Part shown: piece after piece, positions 24,075 through 36,268 of the stretch
How positions within the stretch are numbered: the stretch's first letter is position 1
Layout: each line of letters begins with the position of its first letter
Assembly (NCBI GenBank): GCA_947685225.1
Contig: CANTUV010000022.1
Span: 8,846,501 to 8,910,500 of the forward strand
Reading direction: 5' to 3'
Origin: Garcia nutans
Lineage: Eukaryota > Streptophyta > Magnoliopsida > Malpighiales > Euphorbiaceae
Length of the DNA: 64,000 bases
Notes under the pieces: generated by a model
Told to the model about the DNA's origin: nothing
Database searches by the model: none
Seen by the model: the letters and a program-made list of their open reading frames with translations, nothing else
Position numbers and translations under genes: made by a program

Positions 24075-24162
24075 CTTAATTTGCCACAACTTGAAAATAG
24101 ATAATAAGCTTATTATAGAACTTCAATTAGTCACTTGCACGTAAACTAAAAATCTGTCAATG

Positions 24163-24172
24163 TATTTATATA
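24163..24172 (-). promoter_or_regulatory. TATA box of the lipid-transfer-like gene
   Basis: TATATAAATA on the minus strand about 90 bases before the ATG at 24074, with no ATG in between, a normal plant promoter distance. Confidence 0.65.
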
Positions 24173-24179
24173 TGCTTCA

Positions 24180-24991
24180 CTAATGCTACAGAGTGTTAAA
24201 TAAATAGTGATTTTATTAGTGGGGTGGTTGCTCAGTGGAAACGTGGAAGAAGAATGTGGATTGTGCATTATGTTTTCAAAATACAATGATTTAATCATTT
24301 TAATACAAAAGATTGGCTAGCGGGTGAGAGGTTATGCTATTGACACATATTACTATATCATATTTTGTTCATAACTAAATATTTCTTCTTTTTTCTTTGT
24401 TTTTCTTATTTTTGAGAATTAGGAAACATTTATAAGTTGGTGAATAGAAAAGTTAGTGTGAATGTAAGAATTGTAGTATGAAATGTTTAGCATGCTTAGA
24501 AGTCTATAATTGGCTCCACTATCTTCTTCTTGTATATGACAATTTTACGTGAGGCATATGCAATATTATTAGAGACTTGCATGATAAAATGTATTGTTAA
24601 AATTGCATTGTTTTGTCTACTTTTATTATTGTGAAAAAATTATATATGTTTTTCGAAATTTATTTATTTTTATTCATGATAAATCCAAATATATCAAAAT
24701 AATTTATAAGACATATATATCATATTATATAAAACTCTCATCAAATGGATAAAAATTCTCAGCTTATTAATTAATAAAATAAAACTCAACCAAAAACTCT
24801 CAATCTGCATATTTTTAAAAAGAAAAAGCCAGAAAAACTAATCATATTAAACATGATTTACTTCCACTATTATGAAATAATTTCTTCAAATATACTCTAA
24901 AAAATAAAAATATTTTTAAAATTGTTCACTTTTCTTTTTTAGTTTGCAAATATTTATTTTTTCAATTTCTAATTTCACAAATCTCACTTTC

Positions 24992-25022
<31 letters not shown>

Positions 25023-26630
25023 TCTAGGATACATCAAATATATCAAAAGTGTACTCTATTTTCAGAAATATATATATATAATGTATAAAATATACAGATA
25101 TTATAAAAATATTTTTGAAAAATAAAAAAATGGCATATAATATAATTTTCTCTAATATATTTGCTCTTATTTGATTAAGCCATAAAATGGTTCGCAACAT
25201 TTTGAATTTTAGCACTGGAATTTAGGACGTCACTAGGGCCATGATGCATAGTAAAGCTTTATGGATCCTCTTAAAATGTCTTTTTTATTTCATAAAATAT
25301 CAAATAAATTGTCTAATAAATATTTTAAATTTGGCCTTCTTACAAAACTACCTATAAAATCAATTTTTTTTCAAAAATATTATTCATATAAATTTTTTTT
25401 AAAAATACCTAAAAATTTTATAAAATTATAAAAATATTGTCCATCAACATATTTTTACGCTTTGTATATTTTATGTATATATTATAGATATGTTATAAAA
25501 TTCTTTAAAAAAATATACTACTTGAGTGTATTTCAGATATTATTTTATAAAAAATTTTTACTAGAAACTAACATAATTTTATAAAAATTTCTCAAAAAAA
25601 AAATTTTAAGAACATCATTTTATAATATAATTTTATATGTTTTAAATATATTACATATGTATTACAGATATGATATGTATATATTATGTACATATTGTCA
25701 TTTACCCTTTATATACTATACAACCTTTATATGTTGTTTAATTATAATATATATGTTATATATTTTCAAGCCTCTATAAGTTGGTTAATTTAGTGTATAT
25801 ATTGTGGATATATTGCAGATATATCCACAATATATGTTACTATTTATTTTATATGTATTTTATATATATTGTGTATATATTTATTTTTATGTATATATTG
25901 AGAAAATAAAAAAAAATAAAATTATTTATGAATAAAAAATTTAAATAAAAATTAAAAATTCAAAACTGAAAATTAAAAAAAATTACAAAAATAGAAAAAA
26001 AAATGAAAATGAACATTAAAAGGAAATAAAAAAAAATGCGGCATCGTAAAAAGTTAAAAAAAAAAAAAAAGTTGACTTCATATTTTTGAAAACACAAAGT
26101 TGAAACAAGGCAATCCATGTAAAATACCCTTTAAACGCGGCAATATGAGAATTTAAAAAAAAAAAAACTTCAATTTTACATGAAACGATGTTTTAATTTA
26201 CATGACTTTAAAATTGACCGTGTTTCATGTAATATAGACAAAATATTATGCTTTGCATTTGAGTTACATAGTAAACAAATACCTTTTATCTTATTTTATT
26301 AATTTTTAATTTAACTCCAATTAAAATTTATATTTATGAAAATAACCTATAAAATAAGATAAAATATAAATATAAAAATAGTAGCTATTTGTATTTTTTT
26401 TTGTCTTTTCATCTTTTAGTTTCAAAATAAATCTTTTAAAATATTAAATTAAGTTTCTATTTATATATAACAAATACTCATATATATACCCATATATACT
26501 CTCATTGTGAAAATAAAATTTAAATTTAAATTTTTTAAAATAATTTTAGTATATATTATAAAAATTATTTCAAACTACTTTTAAATATAAAATTACAAAT
26601 GTCATTTTATATGTAATATATGTTACATAT
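24180..26630. other. AT-rich non-coding stretch
   Basis: No gene recognised. Holds a CA microsatellite (about 24999-25022), TA-rich runs, and an inverted pair TTACATGAAAC (about 26177 and 26230) separated by about 40 bases. 25440-25870 is rich in TATATTGTGGATATATTGC-like repeats. Confidence 0.5.
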
Positions 26631-26639
26631 ATTAATATA

Positions 26640-27650
26640 TCAATATATACTAATATTTATCAACATATATCGTGAAAATATATATAATATATAACGTAGA
26701 CTAACATATACCAGTTGATATACACAAAAATATAAAGTGTTATATGCTGTTTTATGTTGATTTATGTAAAATATATTAACATATATCGGATGATTTAGAG
26801 AAAAAAAAATTATAAAAATACAAAGTGTTATATGCTGTTTTACGTAGATATATATAAAATATATCAACATATATCATATTATTTAGAGAAAAAAAATATA
26901 AAAATGCAAAGTGTTATACATTGTTATTTGATGATATATGTCATATATATCAACATATATCAGATAACTTAGAGAAGAAATATGAGAATATAAAGTATTA
27001 TATGCTATTATATATTGACAGATGTAACATATATCAGCATATATAAGATAATTTAGAGAAAAAATACGAGAATATAAAGTATTAGATACTGTTATATGTT
27101 GATATATTTATATATATCAGCATATATGAATGATTTAGAAAAGAAACATAAGAATACAAAAAGTTATATGTTGTGATATATTGATATATGTAACATATAT
27201 CAGCATATATCAAATAATTTAGAGAATAAATATGAGAATATAAAGTATTTAATACTGATATATGTTGATGTATGTAACACATATTAACATATATCATATG
27301 GTTTAAAGAGAAAATATGAGAACACAAAGTGCTTTATATTATTTTAAGTTGATAAATATAACATATATCAATATATATTAAATGATTTAGAAAGACAACA
27401 TGAGAATATAAAATGTTACATACTATTATATGTTGATATATATAACATATATCAAATGATTTAGAAAAAAAAAATACGAGAATTCAAAGTATTATATATT
27501 CATAGATTTTTCATATATCGCTATATATCGGATGGCTTAGAAAAGAAATATCACAATATAAATTGTTAAGAAATATCATAATGCAAAGTGTTATACGATG
27601 TTATATATTGATATATATAACAATATCAATATATATCAGTTGAGTTCCCA
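26640..27650. repeat. Tandem repeat array, about 84 bp unit, 11-12 copies
   Basis: The landmark AAAGTGTTATATGCTGTT or a variant starts at 26734, 26822, 26908, 26992, 27076, 27158, 27242, 27326, 27410, 27486, 27560 and 27585. Most spacings are 82-88 bp, commonly 84, with shorter units at the right end. Each unit contains a landmark, a TGTTGATATATGTAACATATATC core, and AATGATTTAGAGAAAAAATATGAGAATA. Open frames on the minus strand over the array come from the period being a multiple of three and are not genes. Confidence 0.85.
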
Positions 27651-27659
27651 AATAAATAA

Positions 27660-28900
27660 TAGTCTAACTAATATATATCAACTTATATCTACAAATATGT
27701 AACATATACTGTTATTTTTTTGCAATATTATATCCACATATATCTAGATATATACCTATATATACTATTATTTCTATAAAAAAAAAAATACATACGGTAG
27801 CTTTGGCTTTAGACAATAGATGGTTGAACTTTCATTTCATTACAATTCATATTTATGGATTTGTTTTCTATACATATGAAATGTATAAAATTTTAAATAA
27901 TGGTTTGTTTTCCATACATATGATTAAAATAATAATGAAAAATTATAAAATTGAAAAAAAAATTATTTTTTTGAAATATTTTATTAGATATGTGAAGTGC
28001 ATTATATTTGAAGAATAAAAAACCCAAAGATCATAACATTTCAAACCCAAAAAACAAACAAAAAATTAACAGTTTTTTCTTTCATTAAATAAAATTAAAA
28101 TGATGGTGCCATCCTGAGAATGTGAAGGTTGAAAAAGTTAAGGTTGCCCATTGCTGTGCTGCTACAAGTATAATACCGATCTTCTTAGTAAATTATAATT
28201 ATTTCTTGAATTAATTAATAATATTTAAGTCAATTAATATAAATTTTTAATATTGCATGGAGGTGTAATTGGAAGGAAGTAAACATGGACAGAGAGGACA
28301 TAAAGATGCTAGTGGCAAAATTGTGGGATATATACAATGACAAGTCCAGTGATTTGAAGTCTAAAAACTCAGTACTAGGAGAAGAAGACCATATCAACAA
28401 TCTCATCATCATCAATCATCAATTTCAGCATCTAAAAAAATGCAAATATAGAAATCAAAATAAATTGAAAAAAGAAGAGGAAGATCACGATTGATGAATA
28501 GTACTAGTAATAATAGAAAAAAAAAAAAGAGTGTAAACACTAAAGAAAAGAGGAAGAAGAAAAGCAAAAAAAAATGTACTGTATTTTTAAAACAAAAAAT
28601 GAAAAAAAAAAACGTAAAATTGAAAAAACAAGAAGTAAAAATTGAAAATAAAAATTAAGTACAGTAAAAATAAAACATACAGATAACTCTGTTTAAATAA
28701 AACAAAAATTTAGAACTATGTTTATTCAATTTAATGACTTTTATCTTTATATAAATACACAGATAACTCTGTTTAAATTGAACTAAAAGTATAGAAAATT
28801 TTTTTTTCATCAGAACAATTTTTAATATAGCATGAATTATTAATATCTATATATATATATATTGGTTGCAGCATTAAGCATACAAGATAGGATTGAGACA
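27660..28900. other. Mostly non-coding, with one unexplained small ORF
   Basis: AT-rich. A 69-codon ATG frame at 28285-28494 (MDREDIKMLVAKLWDIYNDK...) is more balanced in composition than its surroundings, with charged residues and a Lys-rich tail. It matches no family I recognise and may be a stray exon or chance. CAGATAACTCTGTTTAAAT occurs twice (28679 and 28759). Confidence 0.3.
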
Positions 28901-28927
28901 AATCTTGTTGAGACTGAGGATTGTGAT

Positions 28928-28985
28928 AGTTTAGAGAGTGCCTACAAATGGTTGGTAGTTTAGAGAGTGCCTACAAATGGTTGGT
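28928..28985 (+). repeat. 29 bp tandem duplication
   Basis: Two identical copies of a 29 bp unit beginning AGTTTAGAGAGTGCC at 28928 and 28957, inside the LINE fragment. Being identical, the duplication is recent relative to the decay around it. Confidence 0.9.
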
Positions 28986-29878
28986 TTGCTTGTGTTATAG
29001 TTTATAGGCTGTTTCTTTGCTTGGACAAATAATAAGGAGAGCTCCAATAGGATTTGGTAAAGGATTGATCAGTGCGTAGTTAATAGTATTTGGCTGGATT
29101 CACAGCCATGGTCTATGTATGAAGCGCTTCCTTCAGGAATTTCATATCACTCTCTAGTATTGTATCTAAATGGGGATAGAGTGGTGGTCAATAGTCCCTT
29201 CTGTCTCTTCAATATGTGGATTAGTCATTCTTAATGCAAGATAATTATGGTTGATGTGTGGCAAGAGGATATTAGGGGTTCTGCAATGTTTAATGTTTGG
29301 GTCAAGTTGAAGAAATTGAAGCAAGCTCTAAAGTGTTTAAACAAGACAGATTTTCTGATATCTCTTGAAAGGTTTTCATCTGTAAAGAGAGGGTGGACAA
29401 GCTGCAAGTGGCACTATAAGAGGATCCATTGAATCCTATTTTGTTGGATGAGGAGAGGGCAATGGTTGCGTATTTGAGGCTGTTGTCGAGGAAGAAAGAA
29501 GTTTCTTATAGAAAAAAAGTTAAAGAGTTGCATGGTTTAGCTTGGAGATGCAAATACAAATATTTTCATAATAAATAGAGGATCAGGAGGGCTAGAAGTA
29601 GAATCTCCCGCTTGTTTCTTCAGCATGGCTCTAGAACTATGGGCTTTGAATGCATTAAAATGACTATGATTGATTTTTATGAACTCTGTATTAGTCCCAA
29701 TTCTTTTTGTAGGGAGCATATTGACATTGAAATCCTAAATTATAGGCCTTTGGTGTCTGAGGAGAATACTTCTACTTTACGTTTGCCAGTTCAGGAGGAG
29801 GAGATACCACAGGCAGTATGGGCTGTTAGAGACAACAAAGCCCCGGGGTTAGCGGTTATAATGAGTTTTTCTTTAAGA

Positions 29879-30676
29879 TGAGATGGGGTTTGGTTCGAAC
29901 ATGGAAATGAGAAACAAAATCAAAATTGAAATGAAAGAGATTCAAAACCAGATTGACTATTTATTCTTTTTATTTAGTTCAGTATAAAATCATAATCATA
30001 TTCCCTTTAAAAATGTTTGGATTACAATATAATCATAATCGAAAAATTAAATATTATCGAAAAAAGTCATCATAAATAATTAAAATGCATAATTATTCAA
30101 TTTATTTAAATTGTTCTAAAAATAAAAAATGGTTTAGTTATATAAAAAATTAAAATTACTTTGTTTTAAAAAATTCAGAGATATTACGATTTGAAAAAAT
30201 AAAAAAAAATCAAATTTATTACATTTTATTTCAAAAATTCAAAAAAAATATTTTAATTTTGTTAAGAATATTAAATTTATTTTATTTAAAAAATTCAGAC
30301 ATTTATGATTAGAAAAAATGATGAAAAAGATTAAATTGATTGTATTTTATTTTAAAAATCTAATTTAATTTTATTAAAAAATAATATATTTTATTTAAAA
30401 ATTCAGAATATTTAGAATTATAAAAAATTAAATTTATTAAATTTATTGTATTTTAAATGTAAAAAATGGATTTTGATTACATTCTATTCTAAAAATGTAT
30501 TTTTTTAATTTTTGATTCTAGCTAGAAATCAAAATTAATTAACAAAAGAGTAGTAGGAAATGATTCACTCTCTTTTTTAGGGTAATAGAAGACTTATTCC
30601 CTTGTCTAATTTATCTAACCAAATAGCAACGAGAATATTTCATTTTCATTTTGATTTCCACCCTCAACCAAATATC
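29879..30676. mobile_element. hAT-like non-autonomous element, 798 bp, in the LINE fragment
   Basis: Interrupts the LINE RT between 29878 and 30677. Flanks CTTTAAGA (29871-29878) and CTCTAAGA (30677-30684) form an 8 bp duplication with one mismatch, the size made by hAT transposases. Ends are imperfect inverted repeats around TTTGGTT...GGAAAT...AAAATGAAA. The body is AT-rich and non-coding. Removing it restores the LINE reading across the junction. Confidence 0.75.
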
Positions 30677-30984
30677 CTCTAAGAAAACTTGGGATATTGT
30701 TGGAAATGATGTGATGGTGGCTATTCAGAAATTCTTTAAAATGGGTAAACTATTGAAGTGAATTCTACTTCTTTGACTATTATTCCTCATGTTCCAAATC
30801 CTTCTGAGCCGAGCAATTTTAAACCCATTATTTGTTGCACATTCCTAAATAAGGTGATTACCAAATTTATAACTAAAAAATTGGGTAGTGTGTTGGAATA
30901 CTTGGTTAATCCTACTCTCTCTGTTTTTGTGCCCGGTAGAAGAATTGGTGAGAATGTATTAATGGTGCATGAAATATATTATAT

Positions 30985-31300
30985 GAAGTTTTGAAATTCA
31001 CAATTACTTGATTGTAATTTTGTAAGAAATACATAGTCAAACAACACAATGTATATGTAAATTAAATTTTAGTACAGATTTGTCCACATATATTCTTTGA
31101 AATTTTGAGATTCATAATTGGTTGATCAAAAGAATTTGTTGTAAGAAATTCATAGTCAAACAACATAGTGTATATGTAAATTAAGTTTTTATAAAAAAAT
31201 TTCCAAATATATTTTTTTGGAAATTTGAGATTTAAAATTGGTTGGTCATAAAAGCAATTTATACTTAAACAAAACAATATACAAGTAAATGATGCACAAA
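30985..31300. repeat. Tandem repeat of about 111-119 bp, three copies
   Basis: CATAGTCAAACAACA occurs at 31032 and 31151, with a degraded third copy near 31262. Each unit holds GAAATT...GATTCATAATTGGTTG, TAAGAAAT and GTATATGTAAATTAA. It begins exactly where the LINE reading stops. Confidence 0.7.
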
Positions 31301-31907
31301 ATTTCAACAAAAAATCAATATAAAAATGCAAAACTAAGAAAAACTTCAACTCTGAAATGTAAATCTTGAAAAAAATTAAATAAAGAGATAGGGAAAAAAA
31401 ATAAAAGATAGGTTATGGGCGTATTTTAACTCAAGAATTGCATTTAATCATGATCATAAATTGTTATACCTATTTTCATTCTAAACTTGGTCTTGAACTA
31501 TCTAAAGCCTATTTAAATGATTTATAAAGAGATAACATACTTAATAAAAATGAGATATGGTAATAAAAATGAGATATGGTGATTGAACTTTCTTTTTTGC
31601 TACATAGAAAATGTAGGAAGTTCAAGTCTTTTTACATTTAAATTTTACAGTTATACATTATTTTATTTTTCTATAATAATATTATTACTGTGCTTCTCCT
31701 CTTTCATAAAATCATCGGGAGGGTATAGTTATCTTTCAGTTGAAAAATCTTGATATGATTGTAGCAATTGTTGCTTGACAAGGTGATTCGTGAGGTGGCA
31801 AAGAAGTTATTGATAAATTTAAAGGTATTTATTCTATTGGAGTACCACTAGCGTAGGGTAATGTATGCATTTACTCATTAGAAGAAATAATCAATGGAAA
31901 GTAGTAG

Positions 31908-32379
31908 TTATTGAGAATATAAATAAATCTCATATTGTGAAAAGTATAAAAAAGATATAGTAACATATAAGTGATGTAGATTGTGTCTGAATATAAACTA
32001 ATTAATTTTGCGTAAGATGAATATTCAACTCTTTGTGGCCCAACACTCCCAAAATCCATGTAGTTTATGGTATTAGAGCTAGCCAAATTATAAACTAATT
32101 GTCAGATGATCTTAAAGAGTTTGGTCTAATAAAGAATCTATATCCGTTGTTAACCTATGACCTAAAAGAAAATAGGCCTAGATATATGTGATGGACCTGA
32201 AGAGTAAGTTATCATCCATATTTGATAAGTGACAACTGGGTTAGGCCTAGTTACACTTGAGAGGAAATATTGAAGAATATAAATAAATCTCATATTCGAA
32301 AAGTATAAAAAAAATATAGTAACATATAAGTGATATAGATTGAGCCTTAATACAAAGTAATTAATTTTGTGTAAGATGA
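31908..32379 (+). mobile_element. Probable TRIM (miniature LTR retrotransposon)
   Basis: A direct repeat of LTR type, 31908-32065 and 32269-32379, starts TTGA(A)GAATATAAATAAATCTC. Directly after the first copy is TGGTATTAGAGC (32068-32079), a tRNA-Met primer site. The internal part is only about 200 bp and non-coding, and CTTGAGAGGAAA (32256-32267) before the second copy is a plausible polypurine tract. This is the design of TRIM elements. The second LTR is missing its last 50 or so bases. Confidence 0.75.
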
Positions 32380-33006
32380 GGATTAGGGTTATAAAATTTT
32401 TTTGCACCCAATCGAGCTCACTCATTCCGATGATGTCAAGCAGAGTTTGGTTGGTGCATTTAATTATTTCAATCTATAGCAGGCTTTTCTTTTAAAAAAA
32501 AAATCGATTTACAATAGTCCATCAGATTGGGCTCAAAAATATCGTGTTAATCCGAATTCAAGTAACTCATATACCACATATAAAATATAATATATTTATA
32601 TATAAATAGTGTCATTTCAAATGTGTATATGAACATCATGAACTTCAACTCTAAATCATTATGCCGCACCTTTTCATTTAGTTTTTTTTTCACCTAAAAA
32701 TTTTTTGCTCAACTCTCCAACTCTCTCCTTCTTTCTCTTAGTTTTTCTTTGTAATTCTCACCGACCTACCTCTTTAGATCTCTAAAATAGTTATAGTTAT
32801 GCACAAATTTCTTTTGTATATCCACTATTCTAACTACTTTAGTTTTCCTTTTTTTTTTAATTTACTGTCTTCTTGGTAAGTTTTTACTTTTGAACCTATA
32901 TTGTGCATTGAGTTTGTGAATTTTTCCGTTTATATTTATTTTATTTTGTTTTTCTTCTATAGTATGTGTTTGTATATATTGATTGTGGCTTTTAGCTTTA
33001 GGTTTT
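32380..33006. other. Non-coding, leader-like sequence
   Basis: No gene. At 32700-32790 there is a pyrimidine-rich stretch (ACTCTCCAACTCTCTCC) like a plant 5' leader, followed by T-rich intron-like sequence that continues beyond the RTE LINE at 36269. A telo-box TTAGGGTTT at 36304 lies in that continuation. Possibly the 5' end of a lost gene. Confidence 0.3.
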
Positions 33007-33024
33007 TTATTTATTAATTTGTTT

Positions 33025-36000
33025 AACTCTGCCTATACATGAGTTTCTTGTGTATAGATGGTTTCAAGTCCGGATAAAGGAGGAATGTTACGATAGGTGA
33101 CAGCCAACGTAAAATTTTTGTCACATCTCATAATATGGATTCTAATAATAATATCGTTGGGGCGTTCCCTACTTGCAACTTGCTACATCAGAGTACGAGT
33201 GTAGTGAAGAATAAGTAATAGTGTAGAGCGTTCCCCGAATGCGATGCGCCATATTGGCATCCGGATGTGGCTCATAATAAGTAAGAGTTCTCACATCAAG
33301 GACTGATATGGGTAAAAAAAAGTTAGTCCGAAATACAAGTAATACTAGAGATACATATTCAGATAATGATAAAAGATTATATAGGAAGAAATATAAGAAA
33401 TAACAAGTAGAGAGTAAGATCAGAATATGAACTTAGAATATTGGATTTCTTATAGATAAAATGAGAGAACTTGTTGATACTATGGAGAGAAAAATAATCA
33501 GTATTACTTGCATTCAAAAGACTAAATGAGTTGGAGAAAAAAAGTAAAAAAACTGAGAATACTGGATATAAAGTGTGGTATACAGGAACAGATAGAGGTA
33601 AGAACGGAGTATATATAATTTTGGATCAGAACCTAAAGGAGACGGTTGTAGTGGTGAAAAGAGTGGGGGCAATATGATTATTTTAGTTAAACTTGTGCTT
33701 CAGAATGAGACCATTAACATAGTTAGTACATATGCCCATCAAGTTAGATTGGATGGGGAGAGCAAACAAAAATTTTAGGATGATATAGATGAACTTATGC
33801 TAAAGATCCCAAATGATGAAAATATTTTTATAGGAGGAGACTTAAATGGACATGTAGGAAAAATAAAGTAGGTTTTGAGAATGTTCATGGGGCATATAGT
33901 TTTGGAATTAGAAATAAAGAAGGTAAGACTATCATTGATTTTGCTTTTGCATATGGTTTGATTCTAGAAAATACATATTTTATAAAAAGGGAATCCCATC
34001 TAGTTACCTTTAAGAGTGGGTAAAATAAAAGTCAGACTGACTTCATACTTACAAGAAAATCAAATCGAGCTTGATGCAAGGATTGTAAGATTATTCCAAA
34101 TGAGACTTTTACCACTTAGCACGTGTTAGTGATTTTGAATGTCAAGTTTAAGAAGTTGATAAGTAGGCCGAGGAACAAAATTCCTATAAGATTAGGTGAT
34201 GGACTTTAAAAGGTGAAAAATAATTATTATTCAAGGATGAGTTGGTCAAAGCCAGAGAGTGGGAGGTAGATGTGAGTATGTCATCCAATGATATATGGAT
34301 AGGCATATCTACAATAATTAAAGAAATATCTAAAAAGGTTCTTGGAGAATCTAAAGGGTGTGGACATCCCTCGAAGGAGTCTTGGTGATATAATGAGAAA
34401 GTGCAAAAAGCAATAAGAAGTAAAAGGAAATGATATAAGAGTTTGCCCAAGTGTAGTAACAATGATGCTTTTAAGCAGTACAAATAAGCAAAAAAGATGC
34501 TAAAAAAATAGTTAGTCAAGCAAAAGCTCAATTTTTAGAGAGTATATTTGAGAAACTTAGAACAAAGGAAAGGAAAAAATTTATCTATAAATTGGCTAAG
34601 ATAAGGGAAAGAAAATACCGTGATTTAAACCAAACTAAGTATATTAAAGATAAAGAGAATAGAGTTTTGGTTCAATAAGAGGATATTAAGGAGCGATGAA
34701 GAAGTTATTTTGAAGATCTTCTTAATAGTAACCATAGTGGTAACATTAAGGGGTTGGATGATAGGCCCTAGAAAAATGTGAAGTACACTAGACGGATTAG
34801 ATTTTCTGAAGTTAAGAAGCTTTGAAGAGGATAAAAATTGATAAAACATGTGAACCAGATGGAATACTTATTAAGGTTTGGAATGTTTGAGAGATATAAG
34901 AGTTGCATGATTAACAACTTTGTTCAATAAGATCCTAAGTACTAAGAAAATACCTAATGAATGGAGACAAAGTAATTTGATACCTATTTTTAAGAATAAA
35001 GGAGATGTTCATAATTGCTCAAATTATAGAGGTATAAAGCTTATGAGCTACACTATAAAACTGTGGGAGAGAGTTGTGGAACACCATTTGCGTTTAGATA
35101 CTTATATCTTCCCAAATCAGTTTGGTTTTATTTCTGGTCAATTAACTATAGAAGCTATCTTTCTTCTTAGAGATTTGATGGAAAAGTATAGAGAGATGAA
35201 GAAGTATTTATATATGATTTTTATTGATTTGGAAAAGACTTATGATAGAGTCCCTAGAGAAATTTTATGGTGAGTCATAGAGCATAGGGGAATATCTATA
35301 TGATATATCCAAGTCTTGAAGGATATGTATAAAGGAGCCATCACCAGTATTCACACTGTGGAAGGGGACAGTAAAGATTTTTTTTATTTCTATTGAGTTA
35401 TACCAAAGTTCAGCTTTGAGCCCTTATCTTTTAGCTTTAGTCATGAGTGAGTTAATAAAATATAAACAAGATGTCATCTCTTGGTGTATGTTATTTGCAG
35501 ATGATATTGTATTAATAGATGAGACTCAAGCATGAGTATGTCAAAAGTTGAAGTTATGGAGAAGCAATTTAGAATCTAAGAATTTTAAGCTAAGTATGAC
35601 TAAGACTGAGTATATGCATTGTAGATTTAATAATGAACATAAAGAAAGATGTAAAATTATTTTAAATAGAATAACGGTACCTTCTAATACTCAGTTTAAG
35701 TACTCTGGATCTATTCTTTAAGAAAATGGGGGTTATGAAGAAGATGTAAGTCATAGGATTAAAAGAAAGTTCTATGTGATCGAAAGATGGCAATTAAATT
35801 AAAAGGAAAGTTCTATCGCACTGTAATACAGCCTGCGATGATATATGGTAGTGAGTGTTGGACAGTAAAAGGGCAATACATGAGTAAGATGCATGTTGCG
35901 AAAATGAGAATGATAAGATGGATGTGTGGATACACTAGGATGGATAGAATCTGCAATGAATGCATTAAAGAAAATGTGGGGGTAGCGCCTATTGAGGATA

Positions 36001-36250
36001 AGATAAGAGAACATAGATTGAGATGATTTGGTCATGTGAAACAAAGGCCTAGCGATACACAGGTCAGAAAAACCGAACAAGTTAGAGTAGATATAACTAA
36101 GAGAGGCAATAGTAGGCCTAAACTGATTTGGTCAAAGGTGATCCAAAATGATCTTATAATATTACATCTATCAGGAGAGATAGCCCTAGAAAAATTCATA
36201 TAGTCAATCCCAATTGACTAGGAATTAAGGCTTTGTTGAGTTGAGTTGAG
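33025..36250 (+). mobile_element. Full-length RTE-type LINE
   Basis: A 3.2 kb non-LTR element, the usual RTE length, with a single endonuclease-RT ORF and a TTGAG repeat tail (about 36232-36250) instead of poly-A, as in RTE elements. Flanked by TTATTTATTAATTTGTTT (33007-33024) and TTATTTATTGATTTGTTT (36251-36268), an 18 bp target duplication with one mismatch that sets both ends. A second, truncated copy of the same family is at 47681-49226. Confidence 0.87.
33425..36215 (+). pseudogene. RTE endonuclease-reverse transcriptase pseudogene
   Basis: The endonuclease part shows KMRELVDTMERK (about 33460), an Ile-Gln-Lys-Thr-Lys remnant of the QETKW motif, IGGDLNGHVG (about 33830) and an IDF...LT motif near 34040. 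RT follows from about 34820, with NEWRQSNLIPIFKNKGD (34960), LWERVVEHHLR, QFGFISGQLT, IDLEKTYDRVPREILW (35222-35272) and an intact FADD box (35494-35505). The end resembles the usual RTE tail WMCGYTRMDRI and LRWFGHV-like sequence (35920-36030). The protein nicks target DNA and copies its RNA there. Many stops and shifts make it dead. Confidence 0.87.
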
Positions 36251-36268
36251 TTGAGTTATTTATTGATT

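Larger units (their letters stand above)
28900..30994 (+). pseudogene. L1-type LINE ORF2 fragment, split by a hAT-like element
   Basis: Plus-strand non-LTR element. The end of the endonuclease is read at about 29010-29230 (a FAWTNN-like block, WLDSQPWSMYEALPSGISYHS), followed by the linker at 29240-29800 and a KAPG box (DNKAPGLA) at about 29838. The RT start resumes after the inserted element: IIPHVPNPSEPSNFKPIICC, LNKVITKFITKKLGSVLEYL and FVPGRRIGENVLMVHEI (30760-30985). Catalytic RT motifs are missing because the copy stops near 30994, where a tandem repeat begins. Many stops interrupt it. The 5' end is not visible; homology fades left of 28900. Confidence 0.75.

Noticed and set aside
26640..27327. 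Minus-strand open frames of 76 and 81 codons
   Set aside because: They come from an 84 bp tandem repeat whose length is a multiple of three. The residue content simply mirrors the repeat.
26640..27650. CRISPR-like array
   Set aside because: Units are directly adjacent without unique spacers of constant length, in plant DNA. An ordinary minisatellite explains it.
28285..28494. 69-codon ORF as a confident gene
   Set aside because: No recognisable family, promoter or splice context. Kept only as a weak note within the surrounding stretch.
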